Below are positions 51,720 to 62,401 of a DNA stretch of 64,000 bases, one piece after another. The notes under the pieces were generated by a model. The model was given only the letters and a program-made list of their open reading frames with translations, made no database searches and was not told where the DNA came from. Each line of letters starts with the position of its first letter. Positions within the stretch are counted from its first letter, which is position 1. The DNA is from Pseudorasbora parva (Eukaryota > Chordata > Actinopteri > Cypriniformes > Gobionidae), in the NCBI RefSeq assembly GCF_024679245.1, contig NC_090174.1:16848933-16912932 (forward strand), in the 5' to 3' direction. Position numbers and translations under genes: made by a program.

Positions 51720-51995
51720 ACAATTAATTCATGGGTAGGGTAGTCTACGAAGGCTCCATCTGTTGTAGCCTTCAAAGGCCGAACCCGATGGACAGGGTTG
51801 CCTGGTCGGAACAACAAAACCCCTCCAATTGCTAATCAAAAGTAGCGGAATCACGGGAAAAAATGGCCTAAATATGTCAAACCGCAGGTTGCGCCTGGTA
51901 GAAATATTGCTAAAATAAAGACAACTTAAACCTGTGGACTAGGCTAAAAACAACCCACAGCAACAGAGTAGGCCTAGGCTAAATGCATCCCAATT
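51720..51995 (+). repeat. Internal copy of both Harbinger end regions
   Basis: The stretch 51720-51765 resembles the right subterminal part at 53590-53650 (CCATCTGTTGTAGCC against CCATCTGCTGTACCC). From 51766 on it resembles the left subterminal part at 45975-46150 (GGACAGGGTTGCC, CCCTCCAATTGCTAATCAAA, AACCCACAGCAAC). This is a right-end to left-end junction inside the element. Confidence 0.8.
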
Positions 51996-52189
51996 CCAGA
52001 CTTGGCAACACAGGTGTGTGACAACTGACAGCGGACGTTCGTGAGGAGATTTTAGAATTAAGGCCTATATATATTTATTTACGTCCAAGTCTTTATTTAA
52101 GTAGGCTAGCCTATATTTTTATTGAACTCAAATCATCTCAGATGCATTGTAGCATAGACTTATGGCCGCCGACCGATTCATCCCTGCAA

Positions 52190-52310
52190 CCTGCGGACAG
52201 TGGAAATACACCTCATCATCCCAGAAGATGATGTCCCGCGGGCACAGGCCTTTCCAGGGTCTCTATTGTGCATTAGTACCGTCCCGGTCTTCCGCTCAGC
52301 TGAATGAAAG
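52190..52310 (-). pseudogene. Second inverted transposase fragment
   Basis: This shares CGGACAGTGGAAATA, GATGATGTCCC, CAGGCCTT, CCAGGGTCTCTATTGTG and GCTCAGCTGAAT with the inverted fragment at 49041-49250. It belongs to the second Harbinger copy fused in the right part of the element. Confidence 0.75.
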
Positions 52311-52319
52311 TGTAGAAAT

Positions 52320-53590
52320 ATTTTCTTAGCTGTTAAATTGAATTTCGGTGGTTTCTGATCTTTAACTTAAGTTAGCATAATAGTTGTAAAAAGTAAAGTA
52401 GGCTATTAACCCTTTATTTTAATTGAGGCTAATTTAGGCTACATATTTTATTTGCATGACAATAAAATATATGTAGCCTATGAAGGCCGATGTGAATTTA
52501 ATGTACAAATTATAACTTGCATTAGCGTACACAAATAAACAATGTAGGCTACAGAACAAGCACTTCACTTGTATTTAACCAACACTTAGGCCTAACGAAA
52601 ATTAAGAATAGGCTATAGCAATTTTTGTTTCATTCAGAAATTATTTGCATAAAACAAACAAAATAATAATAATAATAGGCTAACTATAGCCTAGAGAAAT
52701 TGTTCTGTGCATCCCGGCCACGTTCAGCCTTAGAGAACACTTTCACTAGCCTAATGGACCGTCGTCAGTGAGCGTCATATTCATTTATTAATTTATATAA
52801 AATCATTTATTTTGCACTACAACTACGCACGCCAGCAGTTCTAATTTATTTGCATTTTGCCTCCATTTCTCAAATATTTCATATTTTTTTGGTATTGATA
52901 TTTTTCAATATCTTGATTTTTTTTAAAATTCTTTGATATTTTTCTCTGTGACATTTTTTTTTTTGCTAGGCCTATATGGTGTAGGCTATACAGCCTATGA
53001 TGAGAAAAAAATATTGCATGGTCAGCATAGCCTAGGCCTATTACTTTTGTTATCCCGTCTCTCTTTCTGCAGGAGACATTTAAAAGAGAGATCCTGGAAA
53101 CGAAATCTAAATTTAGCTGGATTGGTGAGGTCGGGAATAAAATAGCCTAATTTATAGCGTTTGAGCATGGAGTGAATTTTAAGGCTGAGTGGGATGGTGC
53201 GGTGCGGAATACATCCTATAGCGTGATGGGTCGAAATAACAGCCCTGCGCAGATCTAATTTGTATTTAAATAAAGCGCAGAAAAAAGAAAGAAAAAATAA
53301 AAGAGACAGAAAGAGCAAAAAGGGGGAGAATGGACTCATTCCTTCTTGAGAATGAGAAATAAATAACATTTTTGCTACTTGGGAAATTAAAGTTGATGTA
53401 GGTTGCTCAGTCAGGGAACTGGGAACAAAATGCAGTAATGCACTAAACATTTTGTTTTCTTCAAGTTCAAGCGCTTGCGCTGTTGTGTTCAATAGTATCC
53501 AGGCTATAGGCCTACAATTATGTTACCGACCGCTACCGTCTTTAACTGGGAAATATAATGCCGCGCCCGCACAAGTCAGTCACCAGTGTG
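52320..53590. other. Non-coding part of the second Harbinger copy
   Basis: AT-rich sequence without a recognisable protein. A block at 53067-53165 is homologous to 46556-46655 (GACATTTAAA, CCTGGAAA, AAATCTAAA, GGTCGGGAATAAAA). Its order relative to the inverted fragment differs from that in the first copy. Confidence 0.6.
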
Positions 53591-53706
53591 CTATGAATTC
53601 TGGGATAGGGAAGGCTGCGAAGTTATGGGAAGGTCCCATCTGCTGTACCCTTCCTTTGCCTGAGAACCGAAGGGCGCATTTTGAAGTCGCTCATGAATTG
53701 CGGAAG

Positions 53707-53933
53707 CCTTCGTCGCGCCAATGTGACGCAATCGCACTTCAAATGCGGCCTTCAGAGGTGCAGTTTCACTTTGGGACAGCCTTCGTAGTGCCACTGTGAC
53801 GTAATCGCACTTCAAATGCGGCCTTCAGAGGGTGCAGCCTTCACTTTGGGACAGTCTTCGTAGTGCCGGTATGACTTAATCGCACTTCAAATGCGGCCTT
53901 CGAAGTGCGTGCACTTGACTTTGGGACACAGCT
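53707..53933. repeat. Subterminal tandem repeats of Harbinger, three copies of about 74 bp
   Basis: The unit contains CTTCGTAGTGCC, GTGACGTAATCGCACTTC, AAATGCGGCCTTCAGAG and CACTTTGGGACAG. The last copy ends in the terminal repeat GACTTTGGGACACAGCT. Tandem terminus-like motifs are candidate binding sites for the partner protein. Confidence 0.85.
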
Positions 53934-55557
53934 TATGTCTTCAGGCCAGGACTCTTGTCAAACATGTGAAGTTTGAGGCAGATCGGACATTGTATGCCTG
54001 AGGTACAACAACTTCCTGTGTCATGGCGAAACATCAACATTTGTGAGGCCGCCACGGACACACCCTTCAGGGAAAACTCAAGATCTTCCCAATTTAACAC
54101 CACAAAGGCCTTTAGATTAGACTGTGCAAATACGATGTTGATATGATTAAATCTCTAGGAGGAGTTTGTTAAAGTACAACGTCTGGCAATGGCAAAAACT
54201 GCACCAATTTACCAAAGAAAATTCAAAATATCTCACTTTCTGTTGGTTTTTCAGATATGGCGCCCTGGGTCTTTTTTGTAGGTACTGGGCTGTTGAATGC
54301 ATCTACCGAATTTTCATACTCATACATGAAATGTAGCACAAATGACGCTTAATTTAAATTTTGTAGGTGGCGCTATCGAACCATTTTGCCACACCTAATT
54401 CTGAAACCCATATCAGATGTATGTTTTCACCACTTCTGATGCGTGTGCAAAGTTTCATGAGTTTTCATGCGTGTTTAGGCCCTCAAAAATGTAATTCATT
54501 TGGGAAAAGAAAAATGATGGTTTGAGCAATTACAGTGAGGTCCTCACACCTTAAGCCCTAAATATCTGAGTTCCTGTTCGTCGGAGCTAATGACTGTAAA
54601 TTAGAAATTTGTTCGGCTCAAAGAGAACAATATATATACAGAGTTTGGTGACTGAAGATAAAACTAACCCCCCCACTTTTGACAAAAGATTGCATTACTT
54701 TTAGCAAAAGATGGCGCTACTGAGCTCCTCCACCATGCCCCTTTTTAAGTCTTTGCCCTTATCTACTGGACAGCATGTCTGATGTGTGTGTTGAGTTTCA
54801 TATAATTTGAAGCATTTTAAGAGTCTCAATAGCAGCAAAAAAGAATGTTATAGTTTGATGTGTTGCCGTGGCAACAGTATATACAATATCAGGAAGTGCT
54901 TACCAGCTTTATATCTGCTATGTTTTGACATTATACTGATGAAGTTTGAAGTAAATCGGGTAAAAATAAGATGGTGATTTCAAAGCATTTTGAAAGTGAC
55001 ACACTTCCTGCTGCCAGTTGGTGGCGCTATAACTTTGACTCACAAAAGTCATATCCATGTGATCGGCCTCTTACAACGAACACACAGCTGAAGTTTCATC
55101 AAAATGAATTAATGTATGCAGAAGTTATAACACACTTCCTGTTTCCCTTTTCTCGCCATAAATTTGTCTCTTCGCCATGGCCAAACCATTTGAGATATCA
55201 AAAAGTTGCTCGCAATTTAGCATCCTCAGTGTCTTGATTCCTTGCTGACCGAGTTTGGTGCTGATCGGGTGAATTGTCTAGGAGGAGTATGTTAAATTCC
55301 ACAGCATGCGTTTTCCAAACAACCCATAATAGCTCACTTCTTGTTGGGCTGACACATAACTTAGAGCACGAAAGTTGTTCGGCCCAATGAGCTCTATATG
55401 TGTATCGAGTTTCATACATGTACGTGCAAGTGTGTTTGATTTATAGACCATGTTTTCAGACCCCACTATAGTGGGTGCTGTGTGTGCAAAGTTTCAAGAG
55501 TTTTCGAGCATGATAAGGGCCCCGAAAGTGCCCGAATAGTCGAAAAAGCTAAATTTT

Positions 55558-55990
55558 CCTTAGAAGAACAATAGGGCTCTGCGCTCTTTCAGGGCTTGGG
55601 CCCTAATAATCCTTAGAAGAACAATAGGGCTCTGCGACCTTTCAGGGCTTGGGCCCTAATAATCCTTAGAAGAACAATAGGGCTCTGCGCCCTTTCAGGG
55701 CTTGGGCCCTAATAATAATCCTTAGAAGAACAATAGGGCTCTGCGCCCTTTCAGGGTTTGGGCCCTAATAATAATAATCCTTAGAAGAACAATAGGGCTC
55801 TTCGCCCTTTCAGGGCTTGGGCCCTAATAATCCTTAGAAGAACAATAGGGCTCTGCGCCCTTTCAGGGCTTGGGCCCTAATAATAATCCTTAGAAGAACA
55901 ATAGGGCTCTGCGCCCTTTCAGGGCTTGGGCCCTAATAATAATCCTTAGAAGAACAATAGGGCTCTGCGCCCTTTCAGGGCTTGGGCCCT
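55558..55990 (-). repeat. Eight tandem copies of the unit's left-terminal block
   Basis: Copies start at about 55558, 55611, 55674, 55720, 55779, 55832, 55888 and 55944 with CCTTAGAAGAACAATAGGG, then GCTCTGCGCCCTTTCAGGGC and TTGGGCCC, separated by (AAT)2-5. Each is the reverse complement of the block at 21963-22011. No right terminus is present between them. Confidence 0.95.
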
Positions 55991-56500
55991 ATTAATAATA
56001 ATGATAAACAGCTAAAACAATACCCTGCAAATTGGTGAAATGGCTCATTCAGATGCATTGTGGAAGTTAATGTGACGCATTAATTGAATGGCTTGTGTTG
56101 AGTTACTTATAAATTGACCCATCTGAACAATCAATGGCCACTTACCCAAAAGATTGTTAATATATATATATTTAGATGCATTCAGCCGGACTAGATTTAA
56201 ATTAACATGTTAAGGTTAAATTTTAAGATTTAAATGTTGATTTTCCAATTATCATAATTTGCAACAAATTCTGTTTGTGACTATGTACAAGTTCAATATA
56301 TTATGACATTATGAATTTTAATATATTTCTTTCATTGGAAACATGCCTATGGTGACATTTCTGCAAAATGATACCGTGCTGCTTCTTGCACATCACATAA
56401 CAGCAGTTTGGAAATTAAATCACCAGTAAGTGGCACAGAAATGTTGATGAAAATAATGTAACCTAAAACCATACACTAAACTTAATTGACAGTAACCATA
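55991..56500. other. Intergenic sequence, nothing recognised
   Basis: This AT-rich sequence between the array edge and the DIRS element holds no open frame with a known domain and no copy of other features in this window. Confidence 0.6.
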
Positions 56501-56503
56501 TTA

Positions 56504-56522
56504 GTTCCCTTTCCAAGGGAAC
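56504..56522. repeat. Terminal hairpin of the DIRS element
   Basis: GTTCCCTT-TCC-AAGGGAAC is a perfect 8-bp stem. Similar hairpins start cyprinid DIRS elements as I remember them. Confidence 0.7.
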
Positions 56523-56755
56523 TTGAGCTGAGTCGAAACACTACGGGAACGGCTCTGCGTGATTGCGTCATGAAGCACTAGTGAAATCTGTCCAATAGCG
56601 TGGAGATACGTCATAGGCGGGTAACGTCATCGACCAGGAAGCTTTAAAGCACACCCGGACCAAACAGCATCAGCTTCTGTCTTCACAAGCGCTCTATGTG
56701 AAATATTGTTTGTCTATTTGATGTGTGTATTTGTCTATCAAGAAAGAAAGAAATA

Positions 56756-57936
56756 ATGGCGAGCAAACAGTTCAGACAGTGTGTCACTCCCTGCCCACGC
56801 TACATCACGGGTGGGGATACACACGAGCTGTGTGTTATATGTTTGGGATTAGAGCATGCCCAGTCAGCTCTCGAGGGGGCTGGCTGTGAGCATTGCGAGA
56901 AGCTCCCCATGATAACGCTTTGATCCCTCCGAGCACTCTTTGAGGAGGGTGCTTCGGCTCGCGGTCCTCAGGGCTCGGGTCCCGCTGTTGCCGTCGCAAA
57001 TGGATCTAGCGGCGGGGCTAGAGATGGGTGATCACCTATCTCTGCCATTACCCGTTGGATCTCACGTTTCAGTTCACGAGTTAGAAGCACGCTCTGCAGT
57101 ATCTTCTGCTCGTGCTGAGACGCAGGCTCATCAGCTTTCCAGGTCCGAGGAACTGGATGTTGTGAGCCTGGATGATGAACACATTTTGCCTGCACACATA
57201 CACACGCTCAAGAGGAAGTTTTAGAGGTTGTGACTCGCGCTGTAGCCAGATTAAGTCTTGACTGGCCTGCCGAGAAACAGGAAGCCCGTCAGTTTAGTAA
57301 ATTAGACAAGTGCTTTCTACCATCTAGATCACAGCCTCCAAAGCGGGGCTTACCGTTTTTCCCGGACCGCCACACCTGGGCAAAACCGGCATCATTTAGA
57401 GTCTTCAACTAAAGATATGCGGCGATGCCTCGGGTGGAAGAGACGCTCGCGAGCTATCTCTCCCCCGAGTCTGCATCATCGCTTAGAGCCCCGCAGCTGC
57501 CCACTAAGCCCATTAGAACAACCTCAGCATTAGTGGGCAGGGCGTATTCGGCAGCAGGTCAGGCTTATCAGGCTGACCTGATGAGGGATATAGATGATGA
57601 ATGTGAGGAAGTGGGGAGAGAAACGATAGCAGAGATTAGTAGGGCTGCAGATTAATCTCTCCGGGCCACCAAGGAGACGGCCAAATCCATCGGCCGCTCT
57701 ATGGCAGCCCTGGTCGCCACGGAGAGGCATCTGTAGCTAAATCTGTTTGACATCAAAGAAAGAGATAAAACGTTTCTAATGGATGCTCCTATCTCCCCGG
57801 CCGGCCTCTTCGGCGACTCAGTAAACACAGTTGTCGAGAGGTTGCAAGAGGCTAAAAAACAAGCGGCTGCATTCCAACGGTTTCTCCCCCAAAAACTGGG
57901 GGTCCGGGCAGCGCGCTCAGCCGAGGTCTTTCCGAG
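56756..57936 (+). pseudogene. DIRS gag-like gene, broken
   Basis: The ATG at 56756 opens MASKQFRQCVTPC, followed by a Cys-rich region (DTHELCVICLGLEHAQSALE, then GCEHCEKLPM), which matches the N-terminal zinc-binding part of fish DIRS gag proteins. The first frame stops at 56923. Later pieces are scattered over frames: a run from 57230 (DWPAEKQEARQFSKLDKCFL), one from 57425 with PRVEETLASYLSPESASSLR and DIDDECEEVG, and one to 57936 with DAPISPAGLFGDSVNTVVER. At least four breaks separate them, so no full gag is made. Confidence 0.78.
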
Positions 57937-60149
57937 GTAGGGCAGACTTAAGGTCTGTCATTATCTCCAGGAAGGCCTCAGCGAAGAAGCCCTGATGCCC
58001 AAAGCTCTGGGTCCGATGGCAGACCCTTCGGGAGAGTGCGGCTCGCAGAGGCGCCCATTCTCTCTCGATGCCATCAGGGGGTCATTCTGCCAACCCTGCC
58101 ACCTATGGTGCTTCAGGGTGCAGCGGTCCACAGCGAACTCATATCTCCATGTCCGCCCGGAAACGTAGCGGCGTGGGGATGTTCGCGCCCTCCCAGGAGG
58201 ACCCTCAGGGGGTCAATTCGGTTGCTTCCTGCCGGTACGCCGTTACAGGACACCGGGCTGACCACTCAGAGAAAACCAGAGGCCAGCCACGAGAGGCTGG
58301 TTCCCTTAGTAGATTTTCTGGCAGCGTGGAAACTTCTGCCAAATATCTCAGAATGGGTCCTGCTCACAGTAGAAAAAGGGTACAGAATTAAATTTGGGTT
58401 ACACCCATTCATATTCAGCTGGGTTATTACTACAGTAGTAAGCCCCGAGCAGGCTCTGGTCATGGAGCAAGAGGTACAGACTCTTCTGCGAAAAGAGGCT
58501 ATAGAAAGGGTCCCTCCCCACTGTAGAGAGTCAGGGTTTTACAGCCGGTACTTCATCGTTCCAAAGAAGGATGGGGGGCTACGGCCTATTTTAGATCTGC
58601 GTCAGTTAAACAGGGCAGCAAAGAGACTAAAATTCAAAATGCTCACGCTGAAACAGATCGTGTGTCAGACCAGGTCCGAGGACTGGTGTGTCCCAATAGA
58701 CCTAAAAGTTGCATACTTCCACATCTCCATTTTTCCGCAGCACAGAAAATTCCTCAGGTTTGCTTTTGGGGGCGAACCTTACCAGTGTCGGGTGCTGCCA
58801 TTTGGCCTAGCTTTATCGCCCTGCACTTTCACGAAGTGCGTGGATGCAGCTCTGGCTCAGTTGCAACTCCAGGGCATTCGCCTACTCAATTACATAGACG
58901 ATTGGCTCATATTGGCACAGTCGGAACAGTTGGCAGTTCAGCATCCCAAGCATTGATCATATGCTGTCCGCGCCGATATGAAAGTGTTGGGGCTAAGGTT
59001 AAATGTGAAGAAAAGTGTGTTGGCACCTCAGCAGAGCACTACTTTTCTGGGGTTTGTCTGTGACACAAGATGAATGTCGGCTCAGCTATCTCCTCCCGGG
59101 ATAAAAGCAATCCTGGATACCGTAAACCGGATAAAGCTAGGTCAGTCACTCACTGTGAAAACATTTCAAAGAATTTTGGGGCTAATGGCAGCAGCGTCCA
59201 ACGAGATACCTTTTGGCCTGCTGTACATGAGACCTTTACAGTGGTGGCTCAGGACCAAGGGCTTCTCCCCGAGGGGAAATCCGTTTCACTTGATCAAGGT
59301 CACACGACAATGTCTACGTGCCTTGGCGAAGTGGAAGGATCCTTGGTCCTATCCCAAGGTCCAGTTCTGGGGGTTCCTTGTCGTCACTTAACGCTAACGA
59401 CGGATGCCTCCCTAACTGGCTGGGGGGCGGTCATGAGTGGCCGCTCAGCTCAGGGTCTGTGGAGTGACTATCAGCTTTCGTGGCATATAAACCAGCTGGA
59501 GCTAATGGCCGTGTTCCTGTCACTCAGGCACTTTCTCGCAGACCCATGGGCGTAGATTACGCGGGGGACGTGTCCCCCTCACTTTTAATAAAATGTATTT
59601 TCGTCCCCCGTACTTTTACTGGGTTTCACCGATCCTAGTCGACCCGCTCCGAGCGGAATTTGAACCAACGTTACCCTGTGTGGCGGCGGGCAAGTTAACA
59701 GGGACGCTAAAGACAGCTTTCTCTAATCTCGGTTGATAGCGCGCTTCACGTGTCACGGTCAAATGTATTTACATAGAAGCCAATGTTAAATTCAGAGACA
59801 AAAAATTATCTATGCATGACCTGCCATTTTATTTGCATCTAAATATGAGGAGGGTGCTCTCATAGAAAGTCCAAAAGCGGATTCGTAGAAACTCACTGTC
59901 ATGCTGGAGCTGCAGCTGATGGAAAACAATCGTTATGAGAGATGAAACGTGTCGACGATAATCAGACGATTGCGACAATATATTATTTATGTGTGTTTTT
60001 CAAGCCATCTCAATGTAGCCTATTTATTGACAATAAAGTATCATATGAATATTGCAGCTTTTTTAATGTTTAGTGTCTTCTGCTCACCACGGCTGCATTT
60101 ATTTAATCAAAAATAGTTAAAGAGTAATATTGTGAAATATTATTACAAA

Positions 60150-60750
60150 TTAAAACAGCCTTTTTCTATGTGAATATATATATATATAGTAATTTATTTC
60201 TGTGATCAAAGCTGAATTTAACATTAGTCCAGTCTTCAGTGTCACATGATCCTTCACTAATCATTCTAATATGATGATTTTATAATCAAGAAACATTTAT
60301 GATTATTATCTGTGTTGAAAACAGTTGTGCTGCTTGTGGAAACCATGATTCCTTTTATTTTTCAGGATTCTGATGACTAGAAAGTTCAATGGACAGCTTT
60401 TATTTGCATTTATTAAATAAATTATTATCTTTTATAATATTTATAATATATATCTTTTAAAATATCCCTTGTGATCAATTTAATGCATGTCTGATCAATA
60501 AAAGTATTAATTTCTCTCTTTTTTTTAATTTTACCACAAATGTTTAGATGGTTTCCACAAAAATTAAGCAGCACCATGAGCAGCACAACTGATAATAATC
60601 ATAAATGTGTGTTGATCCTCAAATCCTCATATGAGAATGAGTAGTGAAGGATCATGTGACACTGAAGACTGGAGTAATGATGATAAATTCAGCTTTGATC
60701 ACAGGAATAAATTACACTTTACTATATATTCACACAGAGAACAGCTTGTT
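60150..60750. repeat. Long fold-back element, arms about 250 bp
   Basis: The left arm contains TTCTGTGATCAAAGCTGAAT, CAGTCTTCAGTGTCACATGA and GATCCTTCACTA; the right arm contains their reverse complements (TAGTGAAGGATC, TCATGTGACACTGAAGACTG, ATTCAGCTTTGATCACAG). The middle carries CTTTTATTTTTCAGGATTC and GATCAATTTAATGCATG, a sequence I recall as very abundant in cyprinids. Mismatches show it is old. Confidence 0.75.
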
Positions 60751-60764
60751 TACATCAGAATATA

Positions 60765-62401
60765 CAGTCTTGTTCAAAATAATAGCAGTACAATGTGACT
60801 AGCCAGAATAATCAAGGTTTTTAGTATATTTTTTATTGCTACGTGGCAAACAAGTTACCAGTAGGTTCAGTAGATTCTCAGAAAACAAATGAGACCCAGC
60901 ATTCATGATATGCACGCTCTTAAGGCTGTGCAATTGGGCAATTAGTTGAATTAGTTGAAAGGGGTGTGTTCAAAAAAATAGCAGTGTGGCATTCAATCAC
61001 TGAGGTCATCAATTTTGTGAAGAAACAGGTGTGAATCAGGTGGCCCCTATTTAAGGATGAAGCCAACACTTGTTGAACATGCATTTGAAAGCTGAGGAAA
61101 ATGGGTCGTTCAAGACATTGTTCAGAAGAACAGCGTACTTTGATTAAAAAGTTGATTAGAGAGGGGAAAACCTATAAAGAGGTGCAAAAAAAGGTTAGGC
61201 TGTTCAGCTAAAATGATCTCCAATGCCTTAAAATGGAGAGCAAAACGTGGAAGAGAGACGTGGAAGAAAACGGAAGACAACCATCAAAATGGATAGAAGA
61301 ATAACCAGAATGGCAAAGGCTCAGCCAATGATCACCTCCAGGATGATCAAAGACAGTCTGGAGTTACCTGTAAGTACTGTGACAGTTAGAAGACGTCTGT
61401 GTGAAGCTAATCTATTTTCAAGAATCCCCCGCAAAGTCCCTCTGTTAAAAAAAAAGGCATGTGCAGAAGAGGTTACAATTTGCCAAAGAACACATCAACT
61501 GGCCTAAAGAGAAATGGAGGAACATTTTGTGGACTGATGTGAGTAAAATTGTTCTTTTTGGATCCAAGGGCCACAGGCAGTTTGAGAGACGACCCCCAAA
61601 CTCTGAATTCAAGCCACAGTACACAGTGAAGACAGTGAAGCATGGAGGTGCAAGCATCATGATATGGGCATGTTTCTCCTACTATGGTGTTGGGCCTATT
61701 TATCGCATACCAGGGATCATGGATCAGTTTGCATATGTTAAAATACTTGAAGAGGTCATGTTGCCCTATGCTGAAGAGGTCATGCCCTTGAAACGGTTGT
61801 TTCAACAAGACAATGACCCAAAACACACTAGTAAACGGGCAAAGTCTTGGTTCCAAACCAACAAAATTAATGTTATGGAGTGGCCAGCCCAATCTCCAGA
61901 CCTTAATCCATTTGAGAACTTGTGGGGTGATATCAAAAATGCTGTTTCTGAAGCAAAACCAAGAAATGTGAATGAATTGTGGAATGTTGTTAAAGAATCA
62001 TGGAGTGGAATAACAGCTGAGAGGTGCCACAAGTTGGTTGACTCCATGCCACACAGATGTCAAGCAGTTTTAAAAAACTGTGGTCATACAACTAAATATT
62101 AGTTTAGTGATTCACAGGATTGCTAAATCCCAGAAGAAAAAAAAATGTTTGTTCAAAATAGTTTTGAGTTTGTACAGTCAAAGGTAGACACTGCTATTTT
62201 TTTGAACACACCCCTTTCAACTAATTGCCCAATTGCACAGCCTTAAGAGCGTGCATATCATGAATGCTGGGTCTCGTTTGTTTTCTGACAATCTACTGAA
62301 CCTACTGGTAACTTGTTTGCCACGTAGCAATAAAAAATATACTAAAAACCTTGATTATTCTGGTTAGTCACATTGTACTGCTATTATTTTGAAGAAGACT
62401 G
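60765..62401 (+). mobile_element. Tc1/mariner element with long inverted repeats
   Basis: The element is 1,637 bp, flanked by TA (60763-60764, 62402-62403). Both ends begin CAGTCTTSTTCAAAATAATA (S is G or C), and the inverted repeats extend about 215 bp (60765-60986, 62189-62401) with one 9-bp length difference. It sits inside the hAT-type element beside the fold-back. Confidence 0.93.
61101..62102 (+). pseudogene. Tc1-like DD34E transposase, frameshifted
   Basis: It starts at the ATG at 61101 (MGRSRHCSEEQRTLIKKLI), giving about 330 codons, the usual Tc1 length. Paired helix-turn-helix segments are followed by ITSRMIKDSLELPVSTVTVR and by the DDE core in the 61461-62102 frame: ILWTDVSKIVLFG, LFQQDNDPKHTS and WPAQSPDLNPFENLWGDIK. 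The second Asp and the Glu are separated by 34 residues (DD34E). Frame breaks lie at the A7 run near 61190, near 61255 (a GAGACGTGGAAG insertion-like change) and at the A9 run near 61448. The catalytic half is open to its stop. Confidence 0.92.

Larger units (their letters stand above)
45892..53933 (+). mobile_element. Harbinger-type DNA transposon, composite, 8.0 kb
   Basis: Inverted termini read AGCTGTGTCCCAAAGT at the left and, reversed, AGCTGTGTCCCAAAGT at the right. A 3-bp TAT flanks both sides (45889-45891, 53934-53936), and R1 shows the uninterrupted site. A 3-bp duplication with a HARBI1-type transposase and a Myb-like partner gene is the Harbinger pattern. The right quarter (51720-53933) repeats material from the ends, so the element is a fusion of two related copies. 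Confidence 0.9.
44430..55557 (-). repeat. Array unit R3 (type A), interrupted by Harbinger
   Basis: Its terminal stem-loop is at 44447-44436. The unit runs to 45891, is interrupted by an 8.0 kb element, and resumes at 53934, continuing to the left-terminal block at about 55557. A roughly 70-bp part of the left region near 55470 is missing relative to R1. Confidence 0.83.

Noticed and set aside
53022..53492. 156-codon minus-strand frame in the Harbinger right part
   Set aside because: No recognised domain, low-complexity Leu/Phe/Ser content, and it overlaps a non-coding block that is duplicated at 46556.
45889..53936. Alternative TTA target duplication for Harbinger, typical of many family members
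   Set aside because: TTA would leave two unmatched bases outside the terminal repeat, while TAT pairs exactly with AGCTGTGTCCC ends. The difference is small and the TAT choice is tentative.
55558..55990. Regular repeats with spacers, superficially like a CRISPR array
   Set aside because: The 'spacers' are just (AAT)n, the repeat is the terminus of the local eukaryotic element, and the setting is a fish-type genome.
61473..61892. 139-codon minus-strand frame opposite the Tc1 transposase
   Set aside because: It is antisense to the conserved DD34E core, which explains its openness.
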